Shown piece after piece: positions 50,694 through 60,484 of a stretch of 64,000 nt of DNA. The notes below the pieces were generated by a model. The model ran no database searches. It was not told the DNA's origin and was given only the letters and a program-made list of their open reading frames with translations. The position numbers and the translations under genes are program-made. Each line of letters opens with the position of its first letter. The first letter of the stretch is position 1. This stretch comes from DASZHJ01 sp035517495 (lineage in GTDB: Bacteria > Pseudomonadota > Alphaproteobacteria > ATCC43930 > CGMCC-115725): the NCBI GenBank assembly GCA_035517495.1, contig DATIYT010000104.1, positions 1-64,000 on the forward strand, in the 5' to 3' direction.

Positions 50694-51808
50694 GGTCGGC
50701 ACTCCCGGCGGCTTTCGCCCGCGACGTCGAGCACGAGGTCGGCAAGCCGCTCGGCCGCATCCGACCGACCCAGCGCATGCGCGCGCCTCGCCGCTTCCCG
50801 CAAAAGTTCCGGCGCCTCCATGAGCCGCGCGAGCCGCTCCGCGAGTGCCTCCGCGGTGAATTCGCTTTCCGGCATCACCCAGGCCGCACCCGCCGCTTCG
50901 AGAGCGCGCGCGTTGGCGGTCTGGTGATCATCGGCGGCGTGGCGGTACGGCACGAGTATCGCGGGACGGCCGGCCACGGTGAGCTCCGCCACGGTCGAGG
51001 CGCCCGAGCGCGCGAGCACCAGATGGGCGCGGGCCAGCCGCATCGGCACGTCATCGAAGAACGGCTTTACCTCCGCCACCACCCCGCTCGCGGCGTGCGC
51101 GGCGCGCACCGCTTCAACGTCCTCGGCTCGTGCTTGCTGCGAGAGACGGAGCCTTCGGCGCAAGGCCGGATCGAGCTTCGAGAGCGCGGCCGGAACCACG
51201 GCACTCAACACCCGAGCGCCCTGGCTTCCGCCGAGGATCAGCAACTCGAAGGTGCCGCCGGCGTCGGGCGCCCGGTAGGGCGCGTCTCGGAGCGCAGCGA
51301 TCGCGGGCCGAACCGGATTGCCGGTCTCGACCGAGCGCTCGCGGTCCTGCGGCCGCATTGCGCCAACCGCCGCGAAGGAAGTGGCGATACGACGAGCGCG
51401 CGGCGCCAGCATCCGGTTGGCGCGCCCCAGGATCGCGTTCTGCTCGTGAATAAGCGTCGGCAGGCTTTGGCGGCCGGCCGCGAGCATGGTTGGCACCGAA
51501 GCATACCCGCCGAATCCCACGACCGCGGCGGGTGCGAGCGCGCGCAGCTTTCGGGCAGCCTCGATCGTGCCAAATGCCAATGCCGCGAAACCGAAAAGCC
51601 GTCGCACGATATTACCGCCGATTCGGCCGGCGCTGATCCGCTGCAAGGCAACGGCCGGGAGACGCTCCCCGAACCCCGCGCCTCGGCTGTCGGTCATCAA
51701 TGTGACCCGGCGGCCGCGCGTCAGCAGCGCGTGCGCCAGCGCTTCGGCCGGGAACATGTGGCCGCCGGTGCCGCCGGCAGCCAACACGACCACGCCGGCG
51801 CCGCTCAT
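50690..51808 (-). CDS. murG: Lipid II synthase (GlcNAc transferase) MurG
   Basis: MurG transfers GlcNAc to lipid I at the inner face of the membrane. The 372-residue GT-B protein has AAGGTGGHMFPA (GGTGGH at 12-17), VVGFGGYASVPTMLAA, HEQNAILGRANR, LILGGSQGARVL, and the donor site ARSGASTVAELTVAGRPAILVPY. It overlaps ftsW (ATGA) and murC (ATGA), so the three are coupled. Confidence 0.96.
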   Translation of the reverse strand: MSGAGVVVLAAGGTGGHMFPAEALAHALLTRGRRVTLMTDSRGAGFGERLPAVALQRISAGRIGGNIVRRLFGFAALAFGTIEAARKLRALAPAAVVGFGGYASVPTMLAAGRQSLPTLIHEQNAILGRANRMLAPRARRIATSFAAVGAMRPQDRERSVETGNPVRPAIAALRDAPYRAPDAGGTFELLILGGSQGARVLSAVVPAALSKLDPALRRRLRLSQQARAEDVEAVRAAHAASGVVAEVKPFFDDVPMRLARAHLVLARSGASTVAELTVAGRPAILVPYRHAADDHQTANARALEAAGAAWVMPESEFTAEALAERLARLMEAPELLREAARRAHALGRSDAAERLADLVLDVAGESRRECRP

Positions 51809-52923
51809 GTTTCGACCCCGGCGAAGCGGCGCCGAGTCAGCGCCAGCGCCATTCCCATTCCCAACCCCAGCGCCAGCATCGAGGAGCCGCCGTAGGAAAT
51901 GAACGGAAGCGTCATGCCCTTGGTCGGCATCATGTGCAGGGTCGAGGCCATGTTGACGACCGCCTGCATGCCGAACTGCGCGAAGAGACCGGCCGAAGCG
52001 AGAATCACGAAGAGGTTGTTATCCTGCATCGCGCGGGCAAAGCCGCGCATCACGATGAAGGCGAAGAGCGCGACGATGACCAGGCAGGCGATCATGCCGA
52101 GCTCCTCGCCGGCGACCGCGAAGACGAAATCCGCGTGCGCGTCGGGCAGCGAATATTTGACCGTGCCTTCTCCGGGACCGCGTCCCCAAACGCCGCCGTT
52201 CATGAAAGCGTCCATGGAGCGGCTCACCTGATAGCCGTCGCCGGTGTCGGGAAACAGGAATCGATCGATCCGGCTTGCCACGTGCGGCCAAGTGAAATAA
52301 GCGCCGACCAGACCGGCGGCGCCGCAGCCCAGCCCCATTGCAACCCAGTAGAAGCGCAGCCCCGCCAGAAAGAACTGCGCGAGCCACACCGACGAAACCA
52401 CCGCCGCCATTCCGAGGTCGGGCTGTTTCACCAGCATGCCCACCACCACCACCAGCAAGGCGATCGAAATGGCGTTGCCGGGAAAGCGCGGCTCGCGGCG
52501 CTGCTCGGCGAAGAGCCAGGCCGCGATTATCGCGAAGCTCGGCTTGACGAACTCCGAGGGTTGTATCGCCAGCATCGGCAGATTGATCCAGCGCCGCGCG
52601 CCCTTGATCTCGACCCCGCCCACGAAGGTGTAGGCGACGAGCGCCAGCGAAACGATGAACACGGCGAGCGCGATTCGCCGCACGGTTTTCGGCGTCTGCA
52701 GCGAGACCCAGATCATGACGGCGACCGACAGCGGCAGCACCGCGAAATAGCGCTCGATGAAGTGCAGGCCGTCGACGTGAATCCGCTCGGCCACCGCGGG
52801 GCTTGCCGCCATCACCAGCAGCGAGCCGAATCCCATCAGCGCCAGCAATGCCGCCAAGGTCCAGCGGTCGACGGTCCACCACCACTGGGCAAAGGCGCTT
52901 TGGTCCGTGCGGGGAAAGCTCAC
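51805..52923 (-). CDS. ftsW: SEDS-family glycosyltransferase FtsW
   Basis: FtsW polymerises septal peptidoglycan glycan with FtsI. The 372-residue membrane protein has about ten helices, the SEDS loops GARRWINLPMLAIQPSEFVK and FVFAVAGEELGMI, and the C-terminal TKGMTLPFISYGGSSMLALG. It starts at GTG in a GTGA overlap with murD. It belongs with ftsI, which is encoded earlier in the same cluster. Confidence 0.96.
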   Translation of the reverse strand: MSFPRTDQSAFAQWWWTVDRWTLAALLALMGFGSLLVMAASPAVAERIHVDGLHFIERYFAVLPLSVAVMIWVSLQTPKTVRRIALAVFIVSLALVAYTFVGGVEIKGARRWINLPMLAIQPSEFVKPSFAIIAAWLFAEQRREPRFPGNAISIALLVVVVGMLVKQPDLGMAAVVSSVWLAQFFLAGLRFYWVAMGLGCGAAGLVGAYFTWPHVASRIDRFLFPDTGDGYQVSRSMDAFMNGGVWGRGPGEGTVKYSLPDAHADFVFAVAGEELGMIACLVIVALFAFIVMRGFARAMQDNNLFVILASAGLFAQFGMQAVVNMASTLHMMPTKGMTLPFISYGGSSMLALGLGMGMALALTRRRFAGVET

Positions 52924-54305
52924 GATCGCGCCCCCCGTAGATCGGCGACGAGCGTGCGAAACGCGTCTCCGCGCGCCTCGAAATTCGCGAACTGGTCAAA
53001 GGAGGCGCAGGCCGGCGAGAGCAGAACCACGGCACCCGACCGTGCATCCGCCCGCGCAAGGCGCGCCGCCGCCGCCACCGCCGCCGCAAGGTCTCCGGTC
53101 TCGCTGTGCGGCACCGCGCTGCCGAGCGTATGCGCGAATTGCGCCGCCGCCGTGCCGATCAGAAAAGCGTGATGGATACGCGAGAAGTAGGGCCTGAGGC
53201 TCTCGATGCCGCCCTCCTTGGGGAGCCCGCCCGCGATCCAGTAGATCGCCTCGTAACACGCGAGCGCCTTGGCGGCGGCATCGGCATTGGTGGCCTTGGA
53301 ATCGTTGACGTAGCGAATACCGTCGATGGTCGCGATCAACTCTTGGCGATGCGCAAGGCCGGGGAAGCTCTCGATGCCCGCGACTGCTTCGTCGCGTGAA
53401 ACCCCGATGCGTCGCGACGCCGCATAGGCCGCCGCGGCGTTCTGCCAGTTGTGTCGACCCGGCAAGCGCGGCGCGCGGCGCATTTCCAGCACCGGAACCG
53501 GCGCAGCTTCGCTCGCATCGGTCAACACCCCGTCGGTCACGTATATGCCGCGCGGAAGCAAACGCTCGGCCGAAACCCTCAGCACTTGTTGTTTTCCCGC
53601 GGCTGTCAGGTCGCGGGCGACGTCCTCGCAGATCTCATCGTCAACGCCGACCACCGCGGTTTGCCGCCTTTCCTGATGCATGAATATGCGGCGTTTGGCG
53701 GCGATGTAACCCGGCATGCCGCCATGCCGGTCGAGATGGTCCGGTGTCACGTTAAGCAGCACCGCGACATCGCACGCAAGCGACGCCGTAAGCTCGAGCT
53801 GGTAGGAACTCATCTCCAGCACGTAGACGCCGTCGCGCTGCAACGGTTCGAAGGAGAGCACGGGGGTCCCGAGATTGCCGCCGACTTCGACCTTGCGGCC
53901 GCTCGCCTTGAGGATGTGACCGATGAGCGCCGTGGTCGTCGATTTTCCGTTGGTGCCGGTGACGCCGATATAGCGGGCCGCGGGTACGCTCTGCACCAGG
54001 AGTTCGATGTCGCCCAAGATCGGCACGGTGGCAGCGCGCGCCGCGGCGGCGGCCGGATGCGGCTTTGGATGGGTGTGCGGGATTCCCGGTGATATCACCA
54101 GCGCCGCCATTCCCCGCCACTCTATCGAAGCGGGATCGCGGATCGGAACGCCCCGCTCCGCCGCGGCCGCGCGCCGCTCTGCCGCATCATCCCAGGCGTG
54201 GACGCGCGTCCCTCCGGCACCGAGCGCCACGGCCGCCGCAAGGCCCGAGCGCGCCAGGCCCAGCACCATCACATCCCGATTGGCATAAGCTGTCACCGGG
54301 ATCAT
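52920..54305 (-). CDS. murD: UDP-N-acetylmuramoylalanine--D-glutamate ligase
   Basis: MurD adds D-Glu to UDP-MurNAc-L-Ala. The 461-residue protein has VLGLARSGLAAAVALGAGG at the N-terminus, the ATP loop GVTGTNGKSTTTALIG (about 113), LLNVTPDHLDRHG, and VNDSKATNADAAAKAL in the C-terminal domain. The ATG at 54305 has GGTGAG 5 bases upstream; a GTG at 54314 overlapping the mraY stop is the other candidate. The long frame before it is non-coding. Confidence 0.95.
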   Translation of the reverse strand: MIPVTAYANRDVMVLGLARSGLAAAVALGAGGTRVHAWDDAAERRAAAAERGVPIRDPASIEWRGMAALVISPGIPHTHPKPHPAAAAARAATVPILGDIELLVQSVPAARYIGVTGTNGKSTTTALIGHILKASGRKVEVGGNLGTPVLSFEPLQRDGVYVLEMSSYQLELTASLACDVAVLLNVTPDHLDRHGGMPGYIAAKRRIFMHQERRQTAVVGVDDEICEDVARDLTAAGKQQVLRVSAERLLPRGIYVTDGVLTDASEAAPVPVLEMRRAPRLPGRHNWQNAAAAYAASRRIGVSRDEAVAGIESFPGLAHRQELIATIDGIRYVNDSKATNADAAAKALACYEAIYWIAGGLPKEGGIESLRPYFSRIHHAFLIGTAAAQFAHTLGSAVPHSETGDLAAAVAAAARLARADARSGAVVLLSPACASFDQFANFEARGDAFRTLVADLRGARS

Positions 54306-54310
54306 CGCGC

Positions 54311-55399
54311 TCACCGCAGCTTCAGCGTCGAAAGGCCGGCGATCGCGAGGATCGAGGCGATGATCCAGAACCGGATGACGATGGTCGGCTCCTGCCAGCC
54401 CTTCTTCTCGAAGTGATGGTGCAGCGGCGCCATGCGGAAGACGCGTTTGCCCGTGAGCTTGAAGCTCGCGACCTGCACGATCACGGAAATGGTCTCCAGC
54501 ACGAACAGGCCCCCGATGATGACGAGCACCAACTCGTGCTTGGTGATGACGCTGATCACGCCAAGCGCGGCACCGATCGCGAGCGACCCGGTGTCGCCCA
54601 TGAACACCATCGCAGGCGGCGCATTGAACCAGAGGAAGCCCAGTGCGGCCCCCACCATCGCCCCGCAAAACACCGTTAATTCACCCGCGCCTGGCACGTG
54701 GTGGATTTGCAGATAAGTCGCAAAGATAAGATTTCCCGCGAGATAGGAGATCAGCGCGAAGCAACCCGCCGCGATCATCGCCGGAACGATCGCAAGCCCA
54801 TCGAGCCCATCGGTCAGATTGACGGCGTTCGAAGCACCCGTGATCACCACTGCCGCAAACGGAACGAAGAACCAGGAAAGCTCCACCAGCACGTTCTTGA
54901 AGAACGGCACCGCGAGCGCGTGCGCGAGGTCCTTGGGTTCGAGCGAAACGATCGCGAGCGCCGCAAGCACTCCGAGCGCGATTTCCGCCAGCAGCTTGAC
55001 GCGGCTCGAAACGCCGCGCGACGAGCGCCGGGTCAATTTCTGATAATCGTCGAGGAACCCGATGCCGCCGAAGCCGATGGTCACGAGCAGCGTTACCCAG
55101 ACGTAGAGATTGGCGAGATCGGCCCACAACAAAGTGGAAACCATGATCGCCAGCAAGATCAGGAACCCGCCCATGGTGGGCGTGCCCTTCTTGCTGAGCA
55201 GATGGCCCTCGGGTCCGTCGGTCCGGATCGGCTGTCCCTCGGCCTGCTTCGATCTGAGCCAGCTAATCACCGCGGGTCCCGCGATGAAGCTGATGAAGAG
55301 CGCCGTCACCACCGCGCCGCCGCTGCGGAAGGTGATGTAACGAAAGAGATTGAGCGGCGTGAACTGATCGGCAAAGGGAACAAGGAACTGAAACAGCAT
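54311..55399 (-). CDS. mraY: Phospho-N-acetylmuramoyl-pentapeptide transferase
   Basis: MraY makes lipid I by moving phospho-MurNAc-pentapeptide to undecaprenyl phosphate. The 362-residue integral membrane enzyme has about ten helices, KKGTPTMGGFLIL, the aspartate-rich GFLDDYQK, NLTDGLDGLA and APLHHHFEKKGW near the C-terminus. All are standard. It starts 4 bp after the murF stop and its stop touches the murD start region. Confidence 0.97.
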   Translation of the reverse strand: MLFQFLVPFADQFTPLNLFRYITFRSGGAVVTALFISFIAGPAVISWLRSKQAEGQPIRTDGPEGHLLSKKGTPTMGGFLILLAIMVSTLLWADLANLYVWVTLLVTIGFGGIGFLDDYQKLTRRSSRGVSSRVKLLAEIALGVLAALAIVSLEPKDLAHALAVPFFKNVLVELSWFFVPFAAVVITGASNAVNLTDGLDGLAIVPAMIAAGCFALISYLAGNLIFATYLQIHHVPGAGELTVFCGAMVGAALGFLWFNAPPAMVFMGDTGSLAIGAALGVISVITKHELVLVIIGGLFVLETISVIVQVASFKLTGKRVFRMAPLHHHFEKKGWQEPTIVIRFWIIASILAIAGLSTLKLR

Positions 55400-55403
55400 C
55401 GAG

Positions 55404-56822
55404 CTAAACCTCGCTCGCGAGCGCCGGCTTGCGCTCCGCCTTCAGCAAATGCTGGACGATCTCCGCCATGCGGCTGCCGAGCGAGCCCTTCACCATGGCC
55501 ACGTCGCCGGGACGAAGCGCCGCGGCAAGCTCGGGCGCCAGTTCCCGCGCGCCGGCGGCGTGACCGCCGCGGTGCTGCGGCGGCAACGCGCGATCAAGCT
55601 CTTCCATCGCGCGCCCGACGGTGTAGACGAGATCCACCCCCGCATCGAGAACCGGCCGTGCCAATGCGGCGTGCAGCTCTAGGGATCGGTCGCCCAGCTC
55701 CAGCATGTCACCCAACACGGCAATGCGTCGTCCGCCCGGACGCGGCTCGCTCGCGGCCAAGACTTCGAGCGCAGCGCGCATCGAATCGGGATTGGCATTG
55801 TAGCTTTCGTCGATCAGCAGGACTTCGCCACCGGCGATCGCGACCCGGTGACGCCGCCCGCGGCCGGTCAAAGGCTCGAGTGTCGCCATCGCCACCGCAG
55901 CGGCGCCGATATCGGCATTGAGCGCTTTTACCGCCGCCATCACGGCAAGGCTATTCATAACCCAATGGCGGCCAGGCAGGCTGACGCAATAGTCCACGAC
56001 ATCGTCCATAACCATGGCGGTAACGGCACTCGCTGTCGAATAAAGATGACTGTCGACGAGTCGCACCGCCGCGCGCGGAGTTGCGCCGAATCCGATGATG
56101 CGCGCGATGCCGCGCGCCCGCGCCGCAGCCTCAAGCCGCGAAAAGTGCGGATTATCGGCGTTAAGCACCGCTGTGCCGTGCGCCGTCATGCCGTTGAAGA
56201 TCTCCGCCTTGGCGTCGGCGATCGCCTCGACCGACCGGAAGTATCCGAGGTGCGCGGGCGCTATGGTGGTTATCACGGCGACATCGGGCTCGACGAGTCG
56301 CGCGAGCCTGTCGATTTCGCCGGGATGGTTCATGCCGATCTCGAAGACCCCGAAGCGCGAATCGCGCGGCATTCTCGCGAGCGACAGCGGTACACCCCAG
56401 TGATTGTTGAGGCTTGCAGCCGATGCCACGGTCGGACCCTGGCGCTCAAGGGCGCGACGCAGCGCCTCCTTGGTTCCGGTTTTGCCGACGCTGCCCGTGA
56501 CGCCGACAACGCGTGCGGCGCTTCGCCTGCGTGCCGCTCGGCCCAGCGCTTCGAGCGCCGCCAAGGTGTCGTCGACCAGCAGCAGCGGCGCCCCCTGCGG
56601 CAGGTCGGGCGGCGCGCGCGCCACCATGGCGGCGACGGCGCCTTTGGCGAACGCGGCTTCGACGAAATCATGCCCGTCGAGGCTCGGCCCGCGGAGCGCC
56701 ACGAAGAGATCGCCCCGCACAAGAGTGCGGCTGTCGATCGAGACGCCGGTCGCTTCCCAGGGACCGGCGCACGTGCCGCCCGTGGCGGCAATGGCCTCGG
56801 CCGTCGTCCAGAGCGCGCTCAC
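55404..56822 (-). CDS. murF: UDP-MurNAc-tripeptide--D-Ala-D-Ala ligase
   Basis: MurF adds the D-Ala-D-Ala dipeptide. The 472-residue protein has SIDSRTLVRGDLFVAL, the ATP loop VTGSVGKTGTKEAL (GSVGKT near 110-115), FGVFEIGMNHPGEI, and LLIDESYNANPDSMRAAL. It starts with GTG in a GTGA overlap with the murE stop. Length and motif order are normal. Confidence 0.95.
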   Translation of the reverse strand: MSALWTTAEAIAATGGTCAGPWEATGVSIDSRTLVRGDLFVALRGPSLDGHDFVEAAFAKGAVAAMVARAPPDLPQGAPLLLVDDTLAALEALGRAARRRSAARVVGVTGSVGKTGTKEALRRALERQGPTVASAASLNNHWGVPLSLARMPRDSRFGVFEIGMNHPGEIDRLARLVEPDVAVITTIAPAHLGYFRSVEAIADAKAEIFNGMTAHGTAVLNADNPHFSRLEAAARARGIARIIGFGATPRAAVRLVDSHLYSTASAVTAMVMDDVVDYCVSLPGRHWVMNSLAVMAAVKALNADIGAAAVAMATLEPLTGRGRRHRVAIAGGEVLLIDESYNANPDSMRAALEVLAASEPRPGGRRIAVLGDMLELGDRSLELHAALARPVLDAGVDLVYTVGRAMEELDRALPPQHRGGHAAGARELAPELAAALRPGDVAMVKGSLGSRMAEIVQHLLKAERKPALASEV

Positions 56823-58309
56823 GGCCGCCCCCGCATCAATTCCGCAACGACACGGCGGGCGACCTCCGCATCGTCGAAGGGATGGACGACCGAACCCACG
56901 ATCTGGCCGCGCTCGTGTCCCTTGCCCGCGATCACCAACAAGTCCTTCGCCCCAAGTTCGCGGATACCCACAGCGATCGCTTCGGCGCGGTCGGCGATTT
57001 CGCGCGCCCCAGGCGCGGCCGCCAGGATCGCGCGGCGGATCGCGCTTGCATTCTCGCCCCGGGGATTATCGTCGGTGACGATGACGCGGTCGGCGAGCCG
57101 CGCCGCGATCGCGCCCATCATCGGCCGCTTGACGGTATCGCGCTCTCCGCCGCAGCCGAACACGACGACCAGCGCGCCGCGACATTGCGGGCGCAGCGCC
57201 CGCAGCACCGTCTCGAGCGCATCGGGCTTGTGCGCGTAATCGACGAATACCGGCGCGCCGTTCGGATGCGACGCCACGTGCTGCATCCGGCCGGGCGCAC
57301 CCGTGAGTTGGCCAAGCGCCGTCACGGCTTCGTCGGGGCCGACGCCGGTCGCGATCGCAAGCCCGAGCGCGGCCAGCGCGTTCATCGCCTGAAAACCGCC
57401 GGCCAGCGGCAGCAGCAAGCTGCGCCGCCGTCCCAGCACGATCAGTTCGAGCTCTTGCCCATGTCCGAGCGGACGCGTCGCGAGCAAGCGCAGATCCGCG
57501 ATCGGGCTGGCGCCATAACCGTAGACACGGTGCGAGCGCTTCGCGCAGAGCTCGCGCAGGGTCTCGAACTGCGGCACGTCGGCGTTGAGGACCGCGTGGC
57601 CGCCCGGGCGCATCACCTGCCCAAAGAGCCGCGCCTTGGCGGCGAGGTAGGCCGCCATGGTCCTGTGGTAGTCGAGGTGTTCGTGGGTCAGGTTGGTGAA
57701 CGCCGCCGCCGCGATTTCGAGCCCATCGAGGCGGAACTGGTCAAGGCCGTGGCTCGACGCTTCGAGCGCGACGTGATTGATCCCGCCGCGCGCGAGCTTG
57801 TTCAATTCACGATGCAGCGTCACGGGATCGGGCGTGGTGAGCGAACCCTGCTCGGCACCGTCGGGCCCAATGATGCCGAGCGTTCCGAGGCTCGCCGCGC
57901 GGAGCCCGGCACGCTGCCAAATCTGTCGCAGGAAGGTCACGACCGAGGTCTTGCCGTTGGTACCCGTGACCGCCGCGACGACGCGCGGCTGCGGCGCATA
58001 GAATTGCGCCGCCATCAATGCGAGGCGCCGGCGCGGATTGGCGTCGACCACCACCGGCACCTGCGGGAAACGCTCGTGCAGGGGGGCGAGGAGCTGCGGA
58101 TCGTCGATCAGCAGCGCAACCGCGCCGCGCGCCACCGCTTGCTCGATATACTCCCTCCCGTGCACCTTGGCGCCAGGCAGGGCCGCGAACAGATAGCCGG
58201 GTTCGACCGCGCGCGAATCGGCGGTGAGGCCGCGAATTTCCGGGTCTCCATTCGCCGTCGGCGGCAGCGTGGGAGCGAGGTTGCCTTGCATGAGGTCAGT
58301 TAGCCGCAA
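56819..58309 (-). CDS. murE: UDP-MurNAc-L-Ala-D-Glu--meso-diaminopimelate ligase
   Basis: MurE adds the third stem-peptide residue. The 496-residue protein has LTADSRAVEPGYLFAAL, the ATP loop TGTNGKTS (115-122), and VTDDNPRGENASAI near residue 415. The DNPR signature predicts meso-diaminopimelate, not lysine. The TTG at 58309 gives the family-like start RLTDLMQGN and overlaps ftsI by 14 bp; an ATG six codons later (58291) is the alternative. Neither has a strong ribosome site, so coupling to ftsI translation is likely. Confidence 0.94.
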   Translation of the reverse strand: MRLTDLMQGNLAPTLPPTANGDPEIRGLTADSRAVEPGYLFAALPGAKVHGREYIEQAVARGAVALLIDDPQLLAPLHERFPQVPVVVDANPRRRLALMAAQFYAPQPRVVAAVTGTNGKTSVVTFLRQIWQRAGLRAASLGTLGIIGPDGAEQGSLTTPDPVTLHRELNKLARGGINHVALEASSHGLDQFRLDGLEIAAAAFTNLTHEHLDYHRTMAAYLAAKARLFGQVMRPGGHAVLNADVPQFETLRELCAKRSHRVYGYGASPIADLRLLATRPLGHGQELELIVLGRRRSLLLPLAGGFQAMNALAALGLAIATGVGPDEAVTALGQLTGAPGRMQHVASHPNGAPVFVDYAHKPDALETVLRALRPQCRGALVVVFGCGGERDTVKRPMMGAIAARLADRVIVTDDNPRGENASAIRRAILAAAPGAREIADRAEAIAVGIRELGAKDLLVIAGKGHERGQIVGSVVHPFDDAEVARRVVAELMRGRP

Positions 58310-60062
58310 GCTTTGGTACCGAGGCCGGCGCGGAATTCGGCCCCGAGTTCACCAGCAAAGCGCGGCGAATTTCGGGCGAGTCTTCGTCAACCGGAGGAAT
58401 TCCCTCGATCGGCGCCATGCGCTGCACGATCCGGCTAACCGCGGGAGCCGCAACCCAACCGCCGGTCGCTTCGCCGCCGCTCTTAGCGGTGCCGTGCGGC
58501 GTATCGATGCTGACCAAGATGATGTAGCGCGGCTGATTGATCGGAAACACGCCGATGAAGGACGAGAGCAGCTCCTTTTCCGCGTAATGGTGGCCCTCGA
58601 CCTTCTCGGCCGTTCCGGTCTTGCCGCCGACGAGGTAGCCGGGTGCGGCCGCGAATTTGCCGGTGCCGCGTTCCACCACCAGGCGGAGGAGACGCCGCAT
58701 GTCCTCCGACGTGCTTTCGGATAGCACGCGCGCGCCATCGGGATGCGACCCGGATGCGCGCTTCAGGAACGTCGCGCGGTGCAGGACGCCGCCGTTCACC
58801 ACGGCGCTTGTCGCGACCACCATCTGCAGCGGACTGACGGAGATGCCGTGGCCGAACGCCACCGTCATGGTGTTGATGAGGTGCCAGGGGTGGGGAATTT
58901 CCGGCCGACCCACCTCCGGGATTTCGATCTTGGGCTCCTTCAGCAGGCCGAGACGGCCGAGGAAATCCTGTTGCCGGTCGATGCCCGCCTGCACCGCCAT
59001 CTTCGCCGAGCCGATGTTGGACGAGTACATGAAAATCTCGGAGACCGTCAGCCAGCGCGCCTTCGCGTGATCGTCGTGGATGGTGAATCGCCCGACGTGG
59101 ATGGGCTGCGTCGCGTCAAAGCTGCTTTGCAGCGTGGTTACGTGATCATCGAGCGCCATCGCCGTGTTGAAGATTTTGAACACCGAGCCCATCTCGTAGG
59201 TTCCGAGCGTGGCGCGATTGAACAGCGATTTGGGATCCGCGTTCCGGACGGCGTTCGGATCGAATTCCGGCAGCGAGGTAAGCGCGAGAATTTCTCCGGT
59301 ATTCACGTCGGCGATGATGCCCATGCCGCCCTTGGCGTTGAAGGCGGTGATCTGCTGCTGAATTTCCTCTTGCAGGATGTATTGCAGCCGAACGTCGATC
59401 GAGAGTTCGAGCGGATCGTCGCTGGTCTTGAGTTCGTCATCGAGGCCGCGCTCGATCCCCGCGAAGCCTTTGTTGTCGATGCCCACATAGCCGATCACGT
59501 GCGCGGCGAGCGGCCCTTGCGGGTAGATGCGGCGTTGCTCGTTCTGAAAGAAAATGCCGGGGATGCCGAGTCCGTTGACCCGCGCCTCCTCGTCGGGCGT
59601 GAGTTGACGGCGGATCCAGGCGAAGCCGTGATCCGAGCCGAGGCGTTTCGCAAGGTCCGGCACATCGACGCCGGGAAGCACCGTCGCGAGCTTACGCGCG
59701 GCCTCCGTCGGATCGACGCCCGCCGCCGCCATCTGCTTGGGATCGGCATAGACCGAGGGCCCCTCGAGCGTGGTCGCAAGCGCGACGCCGTTGCGGTCGA
59801 GGATATCGGCGCGGCTGATCTCGATATGCGGCCGTACATGGGCGCGCGCCAGCTTGGGATCGCCATCCTTGAGCCACATCAGATCGATGAGGCGGCCGCT
59901 GATCCCGACGAACACGAGTCCGAACAGCACCGTCATCAACAGGAGCCGTGTGTAGATCGTCTCGAGGGACTGGCGCACCGGCCCCGACGCCGGCATCGGT
60001 CCGCAAGGCGGCGGTTTGAAATGGCGCGGGCGGCACGGATTGTCATCGCGTCCGGAAATCAT
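58296..60062 (-). CDS. ftsI: Septal peptidoglycan transpeptidase FtsI (PBP3)
   Basis: FtsI cross-links septal peptidoglycan. The 588-residue class B PBP has a transmembrane helix (about 38-58), a pedestal domain (GIPGIFFQNEQRRIYPQG, HVIGYVGIDNKGFAGIERG), and the transpeptidase with catalytic Ser in GSVFK (about 292), SSN (about 344) and KTGTAEK (about 481). The ATG overlaps the ftsL stop (ATGA) and has GGGAG upstream. The long frame before that ATG is non-coding. Confidence 0.96.
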   Translation of the reverse strand: MISGRDDNPCRPRHFKPPPCGPMPASGPVRQSLETIYTRLLLMTVLFGLVFVGISGRLIDLMWLKDGDPKLARAHVRPHIEISRADILDRNGVALATTLEGPSVYADPKQMAAAGVDPTEAARKLATVLPGVDVPDLAKRLGSDHGFAWIRRQLTPDEEARVNGLGIPGIFFQNEQRRIYPQGPLAAHVIGYVGIDNKGFAGIERGLDDELKTSDDPLELSIDVRLQYILQEEIQQQITAFNAKGGMGIIADVNTGEILALTSLPEFDPNAVRNADPKSLFNRATLGTYEMGSVFKIFNTAMALDDHVTTLQSSFDATQPIHVGRFTIHDDHAKARWLTVSEIFMYSSNIGSAKMAVQAGIDRQQDFLGRLGLLKEPKIEIPEVGRPEIPHPWHLINTMTVAFGHGISVSPLQMVVATSAVVNGGVLHRATFLKRASGSHPDGARVLSESTSEDMRRLLRLVVERGTGKFAAAPGYLVGGKTGTAEKVEGHHYAEKELLSSFIGVFPINQPRYIILVSIDTPHGTAKSGGEATGGWVAAPAVSRIVQRMAPIEGIPPVDEDSPEIRRALLVNSGPNSAPASVPKLAAN

Positions 60063-60484
60063 CGGGACGCTCCCGGCTTGGCACTCACAAGCGCAGGACC
60101 GCCCGGCAACGCGATCGCCGGGCCTGGCACCGCGGGGGGTGCGGCCTGGCCGCCCGCCGGCGCCGGTTGTTCGCTCGGCTTGGTCGGTTCCTCGCCACGC
60201 CGGAACGGCACCTGGTCGAGGCCGCCGTAGTTGGCGCCGGTGAGCGGCGTCAGGGTTGAGAGATATTTGCGCCGCAACTGATCCAGCCGCGCCGGCTGGT
60301 TCAGCAGGCTCCACTCCGCCTCGAGCCCGCGCGTCTCCGCGCGGTCCGCGTCGATCGCGCGATTGACGCGCGCGAGGCGCTCGTCGAGCTGCGTCACCTG
60401 ATACTTGACCAGGTACGTCGCGGATCCGGCTGCGGCGACCAAGGCTAGCCAGAGCCACGTCGAGAGGCGCAGCATCGCGATCAT
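60059..60484 (-). CDS. ftsL: Cell division protein FtsL-like
   Basis: This 141-residue bitopic protein has one transmembrane helix near the N-terminus (LWLALVAAAGSATYLVKYQV) and then a coiled coil (LDERLARVNRAIDADRAETRG and LRRKYLSTLTPL), as in FtsL. A Pro/Ala-rich C-terminal tail (from about 95) is an extension beyond the usual short protein. Identification rests on topology and its place between rsmH and ftsI, since FtsL sequences are poorly conserved. It overlaps both neighbours by 4 bp (ATGA). Confidence 0.85.
   Translation of the reverse strand: MIAMLRLSTWLWLALVAAAGSATYLVKYQVTQLDERLARVNRAIDADRAETRGLEAEWSLLNQPARLDQLRRKYLSTLTPLTGANYGGLDQVPFRRGEEPTKPSEQPAPAGGQAAPPAVPGPAIALPGGPALVSAKPGASR

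Noticed and set aside
58743..60230. Plus-strand open frame opposite ftsI
   Set aside because: Antisense to conserved FtsI motifs; composition artefact.
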